Shown piece after piece: positions 11,949 to 23,455 of a DNA stretch of 64,000 nucleotides (positions are counted from its first letter, which is position 1; each line of letters begins with the position of its first letter). The stretch is taken from the NCBI RefSeq assembly GCF_000003815.2, contig NC_049989.1:2896342-2960341 (forward strand), in the 5' to 3' direction. The stretch comes from Branchiostoma floridae (taxonomy: Eukaryota > Chordata > Leptocardii > Amphioxiformes > Branchiostomatidae). Position numbers and translations under genes: made by a program. The notes beneath the pieces were generated by a model. That model searched no databases, was not told the DNA's origin, and worked only from the letters and a program-made list of their open reading frames with translations.

Positions 11949-12282
11949 GCCAAACTATGGATGACATCCACACGCGCAGTACTTGTCGCCAGTTCTTGGA
12001 ACTTGCCGACTCATATTGATTTGCTGTTTCTTTTGATTTGGATGTTTCGCCCTCCCGCATTAATTTTGGGGTCTCCAGAAGATACCATCCATAAAACCAG
12101 TGTGGCCCTGGAGGATAAACGCAAAGGGCTGCATTTTGCTTGAATTATTCACCTTTGGATATCAGTAGCCAGAGAGCAAGCAAGCAAATGAAGTGGAAAG
12201 CCGGACTCTAAGCTGTCCTTCCGCCTTCTCTCACGTAGGTGGCAAACTCGTGGTGCTGGCGACACATATGAATAGATGCCAG

Positions 12283-12530
12283 CCTCTGACGTGCAACAGA
12301 AACATAGTGCAATAGTAGCTTCCATTGCAGGCTCTCTGGGCCTTCCCCTCATCCTTTTGGGCTCATAATACACTTTTCCCTGCCGGCAGCACCGTTGAAT
12401 CGGCCAGTACAAAAAGAAATGGCCAGCAAAGGTCGCCGATTATGAGCCCTAAGAAACGAAAAAAACAGAGAGCCGTCTATGGAGGCTAATGCAATAGAAA
12501 TGGCACGCCATCAGAGGTTCAGCTACCATC
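12283..12530. mobile_element. Fold-back (MITE-like) element
   Basis: The left arm (about 12283-12370) and right arm (about 12438-12530) are imperfect inverted copies. They share gcaatag, tagcttccat/taGCCTCCAT, ggctctctg and gggctcataat in mirrored order. The loop is about 65 bases and there is no ORF. It lies just downstream of the mucin-like gene. Confidence 0.55.
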
Positions 12531-12910
12531 GTTGCTCTTCAGACGAAACGAAGTTGAAACAAAAAGGAAAAAGTAGACATGCTTTTTGTGGTCTAGACTT
12601 CACCATTCAAGTGGAAAAGTGAAAATGATCGTCACAATGATATCACTAGTATTCTGTTTTGACCACTGAAGAGCTAATCTTTCACTGATTGTGACAGAGA
12701 CGACAGGTACAATATGTATAACAGTAATTACAGGGTCATTGTAAGGGGCAATTCCCCTAGCTCTTTTCGACAAGCACAATGAACACACGTGGACCGTACT
12801 AATGACTGTAACCCTTTCAAGTAACATGCATGTCGGGTGAAAGAGCCGAAATGGAACTCATGGCTAATGTACATCTCGAGAAGGTCAAATTTTAACAACA
12901 CCTTGTGGCA

Positions 12911-12916
12911 AATAAA
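12911..12916 (+). terminator. Candidate polyadenylation signal of the type II membrane protein gene
   Basis: An AATAAA lies about 960 bases after the stop codon on the same strand. Other AATAAA words at 13013 and near 13528 also exist, and the last belongs to a LINE. The assignment is tentative. Confidence 0.3.
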
Positions 12917-13144
12917 ATCTCTATTACTATACCTATACTATACTATTTGGAAAAAGAAAAACTGTAGGGATAGTGTGGCATTAACAGACATTTTTGCGAA
13001 AAGAAAAGATGAATAAAGTAGCGTGACTCAAGATATGATATATATGGTTTCTTTGTAGAACTGTATATGGAACTGTACATTTTGAAAAAAAAGTCATTTA
13101 GATTTTGCAGACTCATATACCAATAGATTTTCAGGTATATTAAG

Positions 13145-13555
13145 ATTACTAATAATCAGTTGCCACCGACTGCGAATTGAATCGGGAAGGCACAGCCGCA
13201 CTCCTCTAGAACAAAGCATGGTAGAAGATGAAGTGCACTTCACTGTTGATTGCGATATGTATGCGAATGATAGAAATACTCTATTTAGTTATATAGAAAG
13301 TAGATTCCCTCATTTTAGACACATGAGTAGCACTGACAAGTTTATATTTCTCATGCGTTTTGACAAACCGACAATAGCGAAACCCATACAGTCCTACATT
13401 TTCACTATTACCAAGAAGCGAGAATTAGCCGAACTTTTGTGTTAGACTAGATTTGTGACACTTTTATGTATGTATATATCCTGATTTGTTGTGACCTGTA
13501 CTTAGCCCGGTTGGGCAAAATTGTACAATAAAGGTCTTCATTCATTCATTAAGAT
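13145..13555 (+). mobile_element. 3' end of a LINE (non-LTR retrotransposon), remnant
   Basis: An open frame ending at 13445 reads HRLRIESGRHSRTPLEQ, then VEDEVHFTVDCDMY. This is the style of the C-terminal tail after the reverse transcriptase domain in lancelet non-LTR elements. It is followed by a 3' UTR ending ttgtacaataaaggtct and a short (attc)n tail. A second copy with the same protein signature and 3' end is at 38030-38540. The catalytic RT domain is absent, so this is a 5'-truncated copy. Confidence 0.7.
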
Positions 13556-13794
13556 TACTAGAGTTTTTTTCCACGTAATATCATGAGAGCCACATGCTGT
13601 AAGTGTGTGGCAATCTTTGTGGAAAAAGAAAAAAAATAAAGATCTTTAATGTCATGAGAATTTCAAACAGAAAGTTGCCAGACGGTGAATAAGATCACGT
13701 ATTCATCGGGCGTATGAAAGAGAATCATGGCATGCTGGCATTTCTGTTCCGACATGGTTTTATTAATACGTGATTCAATCTGCCGTCTGGAAAA

Positions 13795-13975
13795 GTGATG
13801 TAAGCTGTGGTCTCGGGACAACGGCCGGTAGGCTCCCCGGCCACCATGTGAGGCTGGATCATCTAAGCTCCAAGCAGATCTATCGATGGCAAGGCATACT
13901 TATAAGAGGTCAAAATAGTAGCCGAATGGCCACCGGGGCGAGTTGGCTACCGTTTCGTCCCTTTGATCAACCTTG
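13795..13975 (+). repeat. Dispersed repeat with 'ctccaagcagatct' core
   Basis: The core gctccaagcagatctatcg plus 'ggcaaggcatacttataagaggtcaaaatag' has a diverged partner at 17755-17830 (ctccaagcagatcctacgg, then tagcataagatagtatcaaaa). No terminal repeats were resolved. Confidence 0.5.
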
Positions 13976-13979
13976 TAAT

Positions 13980-14150
13980 AAATGTAACAGTGGGGTTCAA
14001 GGACTGCTAAACTGACCATGCCAAACCGCTGTCAGCCTTTAAGCGTAGTGGTTAAGCGTCTTGGTTTATGATCTGGCGGCACGGATTCGGCGCGGTTTCG
14101 AATCCCGGGAGTCAGGATATTGTTTCTTTCTGTTTCTACTCCTTTCTTAC
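13980..14150 (+). mobile_element. Partial copy of a tRNA-like element with inverted ends
   Basis: It begins with gtaacagtggggttcaagg...ctgaccatgcc, matching the terminal inverted repeat of the element at 45251-45542. It continues with a tRNA-like stretch (agtggttaagcg, then ggtttcgaatcccgg) and the shared 'tcaggatattgtttctttctgt' block. The right-hand terminal repeat was not found here. Confidence 0.55.
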
Positions 14151-14397
14151 ATAAAATTGGAATAGTTGGACTAAAATGAATTTTAGTATCTCAAGTCACA
14201 ATCTTTATGTATCGTTCACTTGCTGCTGCTCATATTAGCTGACTCATGATAAATATGTTTATGTATAACATAGAGATTTGCCATGTTGTGTTGTAATCAA
14301 TCTATTTAAACAAGGGTGTGTTCAAGGATGGGAAAGTACATCATATGAATACAGAGGGAATTTTTTTTATGAAAACCCTCTTCTGTTTTGGTGACTG

Positions 14398-14498
14398 TTT
14401 CATCATTATTATCAACTATTATCAACTTTTATCATTAACTATTATTATCTTTATCATTAATTTATATTATCATTATTAACTATTATTCATTATTCCAG
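14398..14498. repeat. AT-rich ATT/ATC microsatellite
   Basis: Imperfect ATTATC / TTATCA / ATTATT repeats fill about 100 bases with no coding content. Confidence 0.8.
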
Positions 14499-14969
14499 TC
14501 GAGTATTCTTGCTCATTGCAATGTAATAAAAGAACTAGAGTTCCACAACCTCGTGCCTTCATCAAATGTCGTTAGACTTTTTTATTGATGTTGCAAGTAA
14601 GGTCTTCATTTGTATGTAGCGCGTCAGTCGTACACAGGACTGAAAACCGTATAATATATAACCGTAATAGCCGTATGCAAGGGTACTGAAAACACAGACA
14701 ATAACACAGAACACAAGTATGTGTATAACTTCATACACCAATGCTACAACAGTGAATTGTGACTACTTTCCGAGTACAGTACATCTAGATATCAACCTAG
14801 AAACGCTACAGCAGATCGATATAGACATGCTGTCCACAACTCTGTCACTTTGGGATAATAGACAATTCCATTTAATCTTGGTACATGTTCCAGGTGTCGC
14901 GCCAAATTTGTGCTCTGCCAGATTTGTGCTCCGTACTAAGGTATCGGAGCTATGACTATGGCAATGGTC

Positions 14970-15355
14970 AGGGCTTTCGCTAGGGCTGGGGCTGTGGCTG
15001 TGGCTGGGGCTGGAGCTGGGGCTGGGGCTGGGGCTAGGGCTAGGGCTTGGGCTAGGGCTAGGGCTAGGGCTAGGGCTAGGGCTAGGGCTAGGGCTAGGGC
15101 TAGGGCTAGGGCTTGGGCTAGGGCTAGGGCTAGGGCTTGGGCTAGGGCTAGGGCTAGGGCTAGGGATAGGGATAGGGATAGGGATAGGGATAGGGATAGG
15201 GATAGGGATAGGGATAGGGATAGGGATAGGGATAGGGATAGGGATAGGGATAGGGATAGGGATAGGGATAGGGATAGGGATAGGGTTAGGGGTACCGATA
15301 GGGATAGGGATAGGGGTAGGGATAGGGATAGGGATAGTGTTGGGTTTAGGGTTGG
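14970..15355 (+). repeat. Telomere-like hexamer array, (GGGCTA)n then (GGGATA)n
   Basis: About 385 bases of six-base units. The first part is GGGCTG/GGGCTA/GGGCTT variants, and from about 15160 it changes almost cleanly to GGGATA until about 15345. Both are one-base variants of the animal telomeric unit GGGTTA, which itself appears at the right end (gggttagggg, gggtttagggttgg). The period of six gives a long false ORF of Arg-Ala and Arg-Asp dipeptides. Confidence 0.92.
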
Positions 15356-17374
15356 ATATGGTACAGACCTATCAGCGCGACTCCTTCTCCGCCTTATACG
15401 TCTGCTTCAAAACTTACCACACTCCGCGACTGTGGTGCACTTCTCTCCACAAAGGTATACTGGAATCCCTAATGCAGTGTCTGCGCAAATATTTGGCAGG
15501 AGCAAACATCTGACATGACACCCTGACGGCACAGGTAGTGACATTCCATAATTGTACTTCGTTGTTTCTCACCGTGCACAGTCATTTTCGATTGGCCGAA
15601 ATCCCGACGGACGAAATTGCTACCCGCCTCTATTTTCCAGTGGACTCAGAAAATGACAGGCGGTCACACACCGCCTAATCTGGCTCGTAATTAAAACTTC
15701 CAATTATTCCAATGACATAGAGCAGGCTGCCTCGTCTTTGTCGTATCTAATCATGCATAAAACATGTCCACCACGGAGGTCTTGCTTGAGGCAAAACAAA
15801 AAAGAACGCAGTACAGCGCGGGTTTTGAGGACGATTCCCCGCTTCAGTTCCCACCAATCCTTTTGAAAAGCGTTTCTATCAAATGCGCCGGGCTGTCTAA
15901 AGGAGAACTATCTTGGGGATTTGTCAGTTTGTTTCTCGCCCCCTCCCCCCATTACTACTGATGCGTTAACAAGGCATATTGGGTTTATACGGAGAGACAC
16001 TGTGGCGGGCGGACGACAGAGATCCGAGAAGCCTCCGATAAATATTGGGAACATCAACTCTCGAGCAAACAGGACGCGTGTTTTCAATCTCGACAATAGC
16101 CAGAGACTAATAAGGTAAGACATGTTTCATTCTTTGGGTAATAAGTTGCCTTTCAAACCATGATATTTCTTGTTATGACCTTTTATTCAATTCTCCACTG
16201 ATGATGACCGCCCACAACACATGGCATGGGAATTTACTCTCCAAGCAGAGGGCAGACTGAGTCTGACTTGTATTTGACGTCTTTTTCGACGTTTTCTATT
16301 TGACCAGGTTTTCTCTTTGGTTGGCTGATAATGAAAAAAAATCTTACGAAATATAAATCCTAACAAAAACGACAAAAAAACACGAACCGAGATTGAAAAT
16401 TGCTGGTAGCCTTTCCAACAAGACACGCTACTAAAATCCTTCAAGCTCTCTAGATCTTTTAGTCGTGCTTTGTCCTGTTCTGAGTTCTAGAGAGTCATAT
16501 CGTATAGTGATGAGTCCGTTTGGACTAAAGGGTGACTACGAAACGTCGAAAGTTCTGCTTGTGTACGAGTTTGTTGACAGCGTTGCTAGACACTTCACAA
16601 AAGTCATCGAGATAAAGATGCCAACATAGATTATCTCTACAGTTGTTCTACACGCAACTATTTTAAGTGGACGCAACTTAATATGTTTAGACGGGCATTT
16701 TGAAGTCTCTAAACAGAGCGGATACACCCGAAATAACCTTCCAAATCCCAAGACACTTTCATCTCGTCTCGGATAGGTTGTTGATATGTTTACCGTCTTT
16801 GTTTAGGTGTAAACAAAACTGCTCGTTAGCGTGTACCAGCACACAAACATACAAACATCGGCTCTTCTTTTATAGAGTACGGTTACACAAACTGTACATT
16901 TTGTCGACAAACGTTAAACAAAGAAATGAATATATAAGTACACGAAGTTTTCTCATAAACTTTGTATGTGATACTTTGGAGCACTTATACAGAGACTGGT
17001 CTAATGTATGTTTAGTTCATTTACGTGAAAGGAATGCCCTTCAGTACTGTTCAAAGGCCGGTGTTTGTTTTGGGCGTGGAAGCAGAACTTGTCTGTGTTT
17101 GATACACATTGAGTAAAGGTTTTTGGTCTTTTGGAAATAGAAATGACACGCCCATCAACCCAACGCTTTGTATTGTATTGTTTTTTTTTAATTTGAATAA
17201 GCGCGAAATTACTATCTGTATGTTTTGTTTATCTATATCAATTTATATCTAAAATAAATTTTTATTTTGTAGAATGAGTACATCTAAAAGCTAGCTATGA
17301 AATAATTTCATGCCGGTAAGTCTTAGCCGTGGGAAGAAGTGAGTTTGACTGTACATGTAGTACTCTACATCTAA

Positions 17375-17705
17375 GTTGTAAAGATAAAGATAAAGGTAAC
17401 GTTTGTCCCATAGCCTTTTTAAGTACTCAAGTAGGGGCAGTGGGTTTTCATCCACTGTGTCAGGAGCTCCGGGTATTGGGAGGTGGAGCCCATCCCTCCC
17501 CTTCCACTGCCTTTTTACTTCCACAACCGAAGCCAACCCATTTTTACACAAGAGTGGTGTGAGGAAAGTCGTGCAAAGTGCCTTTCCCAACGACACAACC
17601 TCTAGCCAAGAACCTCGACCACTATATACTAAGCTTAGGATTCGAAGTCGTGACCCTGCACATCTCGCGCCCGCTATCCTATCCATTTGGCCATTCGGCC
17701 CCACA
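17375..17705 (-). mobile_element. Near full-length tRNA-derived SINE
   Basis: Read on the minus strand it starts with a tRNA-like head: GGCCAAATGGATAGG as an A-box region, then GACTTCGAATCC as B box. It continues with the shared body (tgggaaaggcactttgcacg, actttcctcac) and ends in a short (ctttat)n tail. Copies or fragments lie at 3865, 28140, 49655 and 61305. Confidence 0.65.
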
Positions 17706-17749
17706 TACGGCTTTAGAATTTGTAGGATGGGACAATATCAGCAGAGGCT

Positions 17750-17900
17750 GTCAGGGCTTAGATTTGCTAATCTCCAAGCAGATCCTACGGTAGCATAAGA
17801 TAGTATCAAAAGCTGCCAGAGGATTGAAGCCGGTCTAGGAGTATGTTTGGCAATCTGATGACTCCCTTAGGCCGACCATACTCCTTAGCCAGCTTTGACA
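17750..17900 (+). repeat. Second copy of the 'ctccaagcagatc' repeat
   Basis: It shares the core with 13795-13975. A 'ccggtctaggagtatg' segment is mirrored about 50 bases later by 'cataCTCCTTAGCC', hinting at a fold-back end. Confidence 0.45.
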
Positions 17901-18884
17901 CTATTAAAAACGTTTTTAAATCTGCCTAGAGATTATAGATTTGCGCCCTCCAAGCGTTGCCAAGCTGAAATGTCCAGCTGCCGTGAGTACGCATATGACA
18001 GGAGCCCGGAGGACGACATCCGATCACACCTGGTTTCGCGCCAATTCCGGTACAACACATACTGTGCATTCCACAACTACCGCGGCCCTGTAAAATGGAG
18101 ATTTGTACTAAAAGCCGCTGACAGATTTCTGGACAGAAGTATAGCACAACTGTTGAAAACATGACCGTTTTAAAACTTCCTGAACGAACTAGTTTGAATG
18201 TTTACCCCAAGTGCTAGATCAATGTTAAATTCTGGGTCTTATTGCAGGCAGATTTATTGCACTGCGCTTGTGCAGGCTGTCATATGGCATATGTTGTCAA
18301 GATGTGAGAAAAAAATACACCGGCAGTAGTTTAGTTCATAGATCGTTATCGCAATTCAAGATGGATTATATCGTATTTTGGATGGTTAATCGCTTGGGAC
18401 GTAATTAGTTACACAGGTGGGTGTTCTCATAGAGGTGCGCTGGACGTAAAATGGACGGTCCATCGGTGACCTTGGTTAGGAATGATGCACATTTTGAGGC
18501 GAGACCATGTGTGTGGTCAGATCACGTATACCGAGGGTTTAACGTTTGAAGATGCGACAGACGACAACACAGGATTTCCTAGTTCACGACAGCGTGAGCT
18601 ACTTCTTATCAGACGTGTCGGATGGAAAACTCCGTCGGATTCGCAAAGATGGAAAAATGAAATTGTGTCGAAAAAGCTGTCTTCCTCTTGTCCGACAGTC
18701 ATTGTAACATGTTTTATATACAAGTATTGTCTATGGCCTACGAAAAGTAGCAAGTTTGCAAACACAGTGAATATATCACGAAAGAATAAAATTGGAAAAT
18801 AATTGGCAGAGTAATGAGCAAATAGACGATTGTGATTTACCAGCCTGCCAGGAAGCCACACAAGAATGATGAACTCGGTACTTA

Positions 18885-18955
18885 AAATACCGATCGGATG
18901 TTGGGCGGGCTAGTATAAGCGAGATTTAGTCAGGGTACCCTAGTCCCGAGCCCTA
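18885..18955 (+). repeat. Short dispersed repeat ('gttgggcgggctagtataagcgagattta')
   Basis: Nearly the same string occurs at 28628-28665 in an intron of the LRR-protease-homologue gene. It is probably a small transposon fragment. Confidence 0.45.
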
Positions 18956-21900
18956 TCCTTCCTAAAGAAGAAGTGGACAAACATTGGCCGCCGAAGTCAC
19001 ATTTGCGCCTGCCAAATGAAATCCTATGGTGGAAAACTCCCCTGGCAAATTACTTTTGATTAATGTATTTGATTAAAGCTAAGTTAGTGCGTTAGAGACA
19101 ACTTTTAAGGAGTTTTACCGTTGAGTTGTCCCACGATATCTGTATCTGTCTCTGGATCCTTACCTCTATGTTACCCAGAAAAAAAAACCAGGTCAGATGA
19201 TGTAACATTAGCTCGACTTAATCTACGTTATCAGCAAGGTGCAATTATTTCGAACGGAAGGGAAGGGAAGGCAGATAATTGCATGATTGCAGTTTTAAGA
19301 TAGACAGTCCTGAAATTATTCAATACAACAACACTAAAGAATGTCTCGCCACTCCCATTCCACTGAATATCAGTCTGGCTGCTACCTAAATAATGTTTGT
19401 ATAACCCATGACAGGCCATGATTTCAACATTGAAATATCATGCAAAGTGAATATATGACCAAAACTACAACAAAACACACAAAGGGTAAAAGATTATTTT
19501 TCTATCCATGAAATTTGTTGAGAGTCAGGTTGCGACGTGGTCGCAGCGAAGTCGCCACCCTAGTGGAACGGACATTTTTGCTGTGATTCAGTTTCAACTG
19601 CAGCTCGTTGTCTGTGACAAGGCTATCAGTTCACCTCTGACTGACCGATAATAGACCCTCTCATGCTGTGTTTACATACATGTATGTACGACAATCGCCC
19701 AGGGCAATAGCCCACTACAAGGCGATGATGAGTGGCTTCTTATCACCACATTATCTAAACAAGTCATCAGCGTGTTGTCGTCTGCCTGGGAGGGCGGACA
19801 TACTCGGACAGGAAGAGTCCATTTAGCTGTGTGCGGCCTTTTGTGCTGTTGTGTTTGCTTGTGTAGGTAGGTAGGAGACACTACAACATCCCTGGAGGCG
19901 CTTGCTGAATTTTGACGTAAGTTCTGGTACATGTCATTTTAAATAGATGATGCTAGAAAATACTTACTATTTCGAAAATATGTCCTTACTCAGAAGAGTA
20001 TTAAGTACTCGTATATAGCATGCATAAACTTACGCATGCCAAAACAGATGTAAGTTGTTTAAATTGCATGATAAGGTGAACAGATAAATGCAAGTCATCA
20101 GAGAAACAAAACAAAGGTGACAATAAAAATAAAATCGTGCTAAACAACCGGAGACAGATTACAGCAAATATTGCACACCTATTTCAAAATGGGAAACATG
20201 AACTGTATCTGTATCTATATAGCCGGTATAACCGCCCTTCGGCGTAACACGCCAGCTGGCTTGAAAGTACATCAAATTTGTAATAGAAACTGAAGTTAAC
20301 CTTTCTGTCAATTCTGTTTCAAATGACCTTAATTACATATAATTATTAAGAAATACCATTATAGCTTGTACTATAAAAGATACGACAGCAACATTGTGTA
20401 CAGAAACATAGCTGGGCCCGTCACCTACTGGTGAATGAAATTAGTCGGCATGAGAATATTACTCCGCCGGGAAATCAACACTTTACATCGCCCTGGCCGT
20501 TAATCCTCCGCCATCTATGAAAATTAGTTGCTGTCATTGTTTTGACAACCTCTCCCGACCTCCAGGAACAATGCCTATTATGGTGATTACGAACAAGTTA
20601 CAAATCATACCAAGTATGATCATGTGTCATATTTTTGTTAGATGGGATGTGCTCATTTTTTGGGGGTAGAGAAGAGAGTTATCAATGAAGAACGATGGTT
20701 GTATTAAACATTGTCGATCTTTATTATGGATTAAGAAAGATGGTTATATCAAGCATTGTCGATTTTTAATATTTTTTGACGTAATTTGCATATTAGTTGC
20801 TCATAAACGCTTAGAAATCCACAGAAAACTTCAATATCATAATGTAATTTTTTACCTTCCCCCTCTTACTGCCCCTACGGTTACCGGCTACGGGACTGAG
20901 TGAGTGAGGCTTGGAGCAAAGAAATTGCAGCCCAATTCCCCGATGATATTGCTGAACTTGGAAGCATCGGTCACTTACAATAAGCTAGAATATAGGTCGA
21001 TTGAAACCGGACGATGCCATGGGAAATTCAACGACACTACCGAGGCTGGCATTGTGCCGATGTCAAATTTTATCCAGACAAATTAAAATGGTGTGAGTTA
21101 CAAATGCTGCGGGGGTGGTGAAAATCTTTGTGATTGAACTAACGACTTGCAACCTTCAAACGTTGGCGTAGGCTTGCTTGAGTGTTACGTACTGTTAGTG
21201 ATAGACACACTCTCTGACCTACAACAGAGACATGTTCACTTTGCGTTCATTGCATGGGTGCAATATAACTGTTAGGGTATTTGGCCCTGAAACCAGAGGC
21301 CATGGGTGCAAATCCTCTGACATGCCACAAAACGCTATGAGACTACATTAAAGTTCTACCTTTTTTCACCAGCCAACCCCTCCGATCAAAATCATTTGTA
21401 CGTAAAATTCTCAGGATTCTTCTCCACTGACTTAATCTGTAAGAGAGACGGAGAAACGGTCTACTTCTGATCTGTGCTGTTTACGAAATACAAAACTAGG
21501 AAGATGTTCCTCGGGCCGAGAGAATCACTGGGTCAGAACAACGTTTATATAGAGACTTGTAAGAGCTTAGGCGCTCCTTGGGAATACGTGAACCTTCGCT
21601 TGGCTATATATATCTAACGTTAAGCTTCTTTCGAAAAGCATTTCACAATGAAACCTTATCCTTCGGAATTTATCAAACGTACCCGTAGTACCAAAATGAA
21701 CTGTAAAGGTACGAAGATACTATGGCTGAGTGGTAACATGTATGTTCTCCTCCTCCTTTGCTGCTTTAAATGTTAAGAAGTAACTTATCCCCAAATTAGA
21801 AAAAGTCAGCAATTCTGGAATGCACTAAATCCCAAAGATCGACAAGAAAGGAGCAAATTTAATGGTGACTTTAACCCTCTAAGCTGCCTCTTACACTTCT

Positions 21901-22462
21901 GTGGCTCCTGGTTTAGAGCGTCCTACCATTGATATCTTCTAAGGATTACCTGGAGCACAACTTGTTAGTCCCTACCACACTTCATAGGGTTCTGGCGTAA
22001 GCATAGCAGAACATAGCCGAGTACCTTGCAAATGAAAAGGTTATAAAAACATAACGCAACACTTCCACTGTGAAAAACTCCTAGTGGTATAGAGAAGAAA
22101 AGTAAAGTGACATGAACTGTAATGAGGTCATATAGACTGTCCAAAGCTAGTAAGGGTAAGTAAATGCAGGCAGAGGAGTAAGCCGGCCATAATAGTTCAG
22201 TCTACAATTGTTTGAAGATGGCGACTACCGACAGACTTCCTCGGTTTATTTTTTTGTTTTATTTATCTATAGATGAATCTTCAGGGTGGTCCTTCAGTTA
22301 ACATTACTGATTTCCAATGGAGCCATTTCAAAATCATAACAAATCAAGATGGTAGAAAAATTTGTATCTGTAATTGCATAATCAGATTATAAAAAAATTG
22401 CAATCTGTACTACTGCTAGCTCTCTGGCAATCCTACTTGACCAACTTCTACTATTTTTCCAG

Positions 22463-22657
22463 AAACCTATGGCGTCTGAAAAAGACTGCCCTAAGCCTGT
22501 TAGACATAGGGTGTCTATGGTAAAAAAACATATAGTTGACCTACAAAAACAACTCATTGCCCCTCCTGTGTCCGGGTCACCAAGCCATAAAACCGAGAGG
22601 CACTACTCAATAATGTACAGCAGCGGAAGTAATCAAATTGAGGGGTTTCGTCGATAA
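22463..22657 (+). other. Short ORF after a splice-acceptor-like site (uncertain)
   Basis: A 62-codon frame starts at 22469 in a good context (cctATGG), just after ctatttttccag. It is rich in Lys, Ser and Pro and matches nothing I know. It could be a small exon, a micropeptide or chance. Confidence 0.15.
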
Positions 22658-23455
22658 AGGCCTGCATGTGTTGGTAAGTCAGATATTCAAAATTGTTCCA
22701 AACGCATATCGCAACCACTAGTACTGTCAGGTCTTATGTATTTAGACAACGTATGTGTTCGATTTCGAGACAACCTGTGGTTCTTAATGAATTCAAAAGC
22801 ACAAGACGAAGTGAAATGCTCTACTCAATGTCTTTGCTGACATTAGCCAAGGATTGATATTCTATTTCTTGTACTACATTAATTAGCATAGTAGTTCTTT
22901 TAAAGGCTTTGTCCTGATCGTATCACAACGATTAGTCCCCCGGGTACATTAACGGAAGTGATATATCTATCTCACAAATCTACAGTACAGGGCTCTGTAG
23001 GTACAGTAGGGCTGATATCAGAGTTGCGTTGCACAGTAGAGGGCTCAAACTAGGATTATATTGAGCCACTTAAAATACTAGAAAATCCTTCTTTTCCTTC
23101 AGAATATTGGCCAAATCTGGAGACTTTTTGAGTCAGAAGGATCAGGTATGGTCTAATTTTTCCCATCTTCGTTAAAATTTGAGTTGTTGGGTCCTAAATC
23201 AGGAGCGAAGGTGGGGTGTCTTTCGAATTCATTGAGCGAGCTTTTCTTGGAGCTTGAGCTGAACAACCCCGTTTTCTCTGAATAGTTGTAAAATGGACCC
23301 TTGTGACTTTCTGTTAGAGCAGAATTTTTAATATTGAAATATACGGGTTAGTACCTTTATGAAGCCTTGTTTCGGTGTGTTTTAACCTGCTTTCCTACGG
23401 GCAGTCCTAACTTGATGTCTGTCCTGTACAGGTAACCGTACGAAGAGAGGGAAAC

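Larger units (their letters stand above)
15360..23430. other. Gene-poor 8-kb stretch
   Basis: Apart from the repeats listed separately, no exon with recognisable protein similarity was found on either strand. Short frames such as 16700-17116, 17895-18164 and 18482-18802 have no family resemblance and no consistent splice context. The stretch may contain untranslated first exons and regulatory DNA of the gene starting at 23456. Confidence 0.5.

Noticed and set aside
14952-15518. 188-residue ORF of Arg-Ala and Arg-Asp dipeptides
   Set aside because: It is created by the six-base telomere-like repeat, whose period is a multiple of three; no real protein features.
17403-17798. 131-residue ORF
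   Set aside because: Lies across a SINE and a dispersed repeat; no similarity to known proteins.
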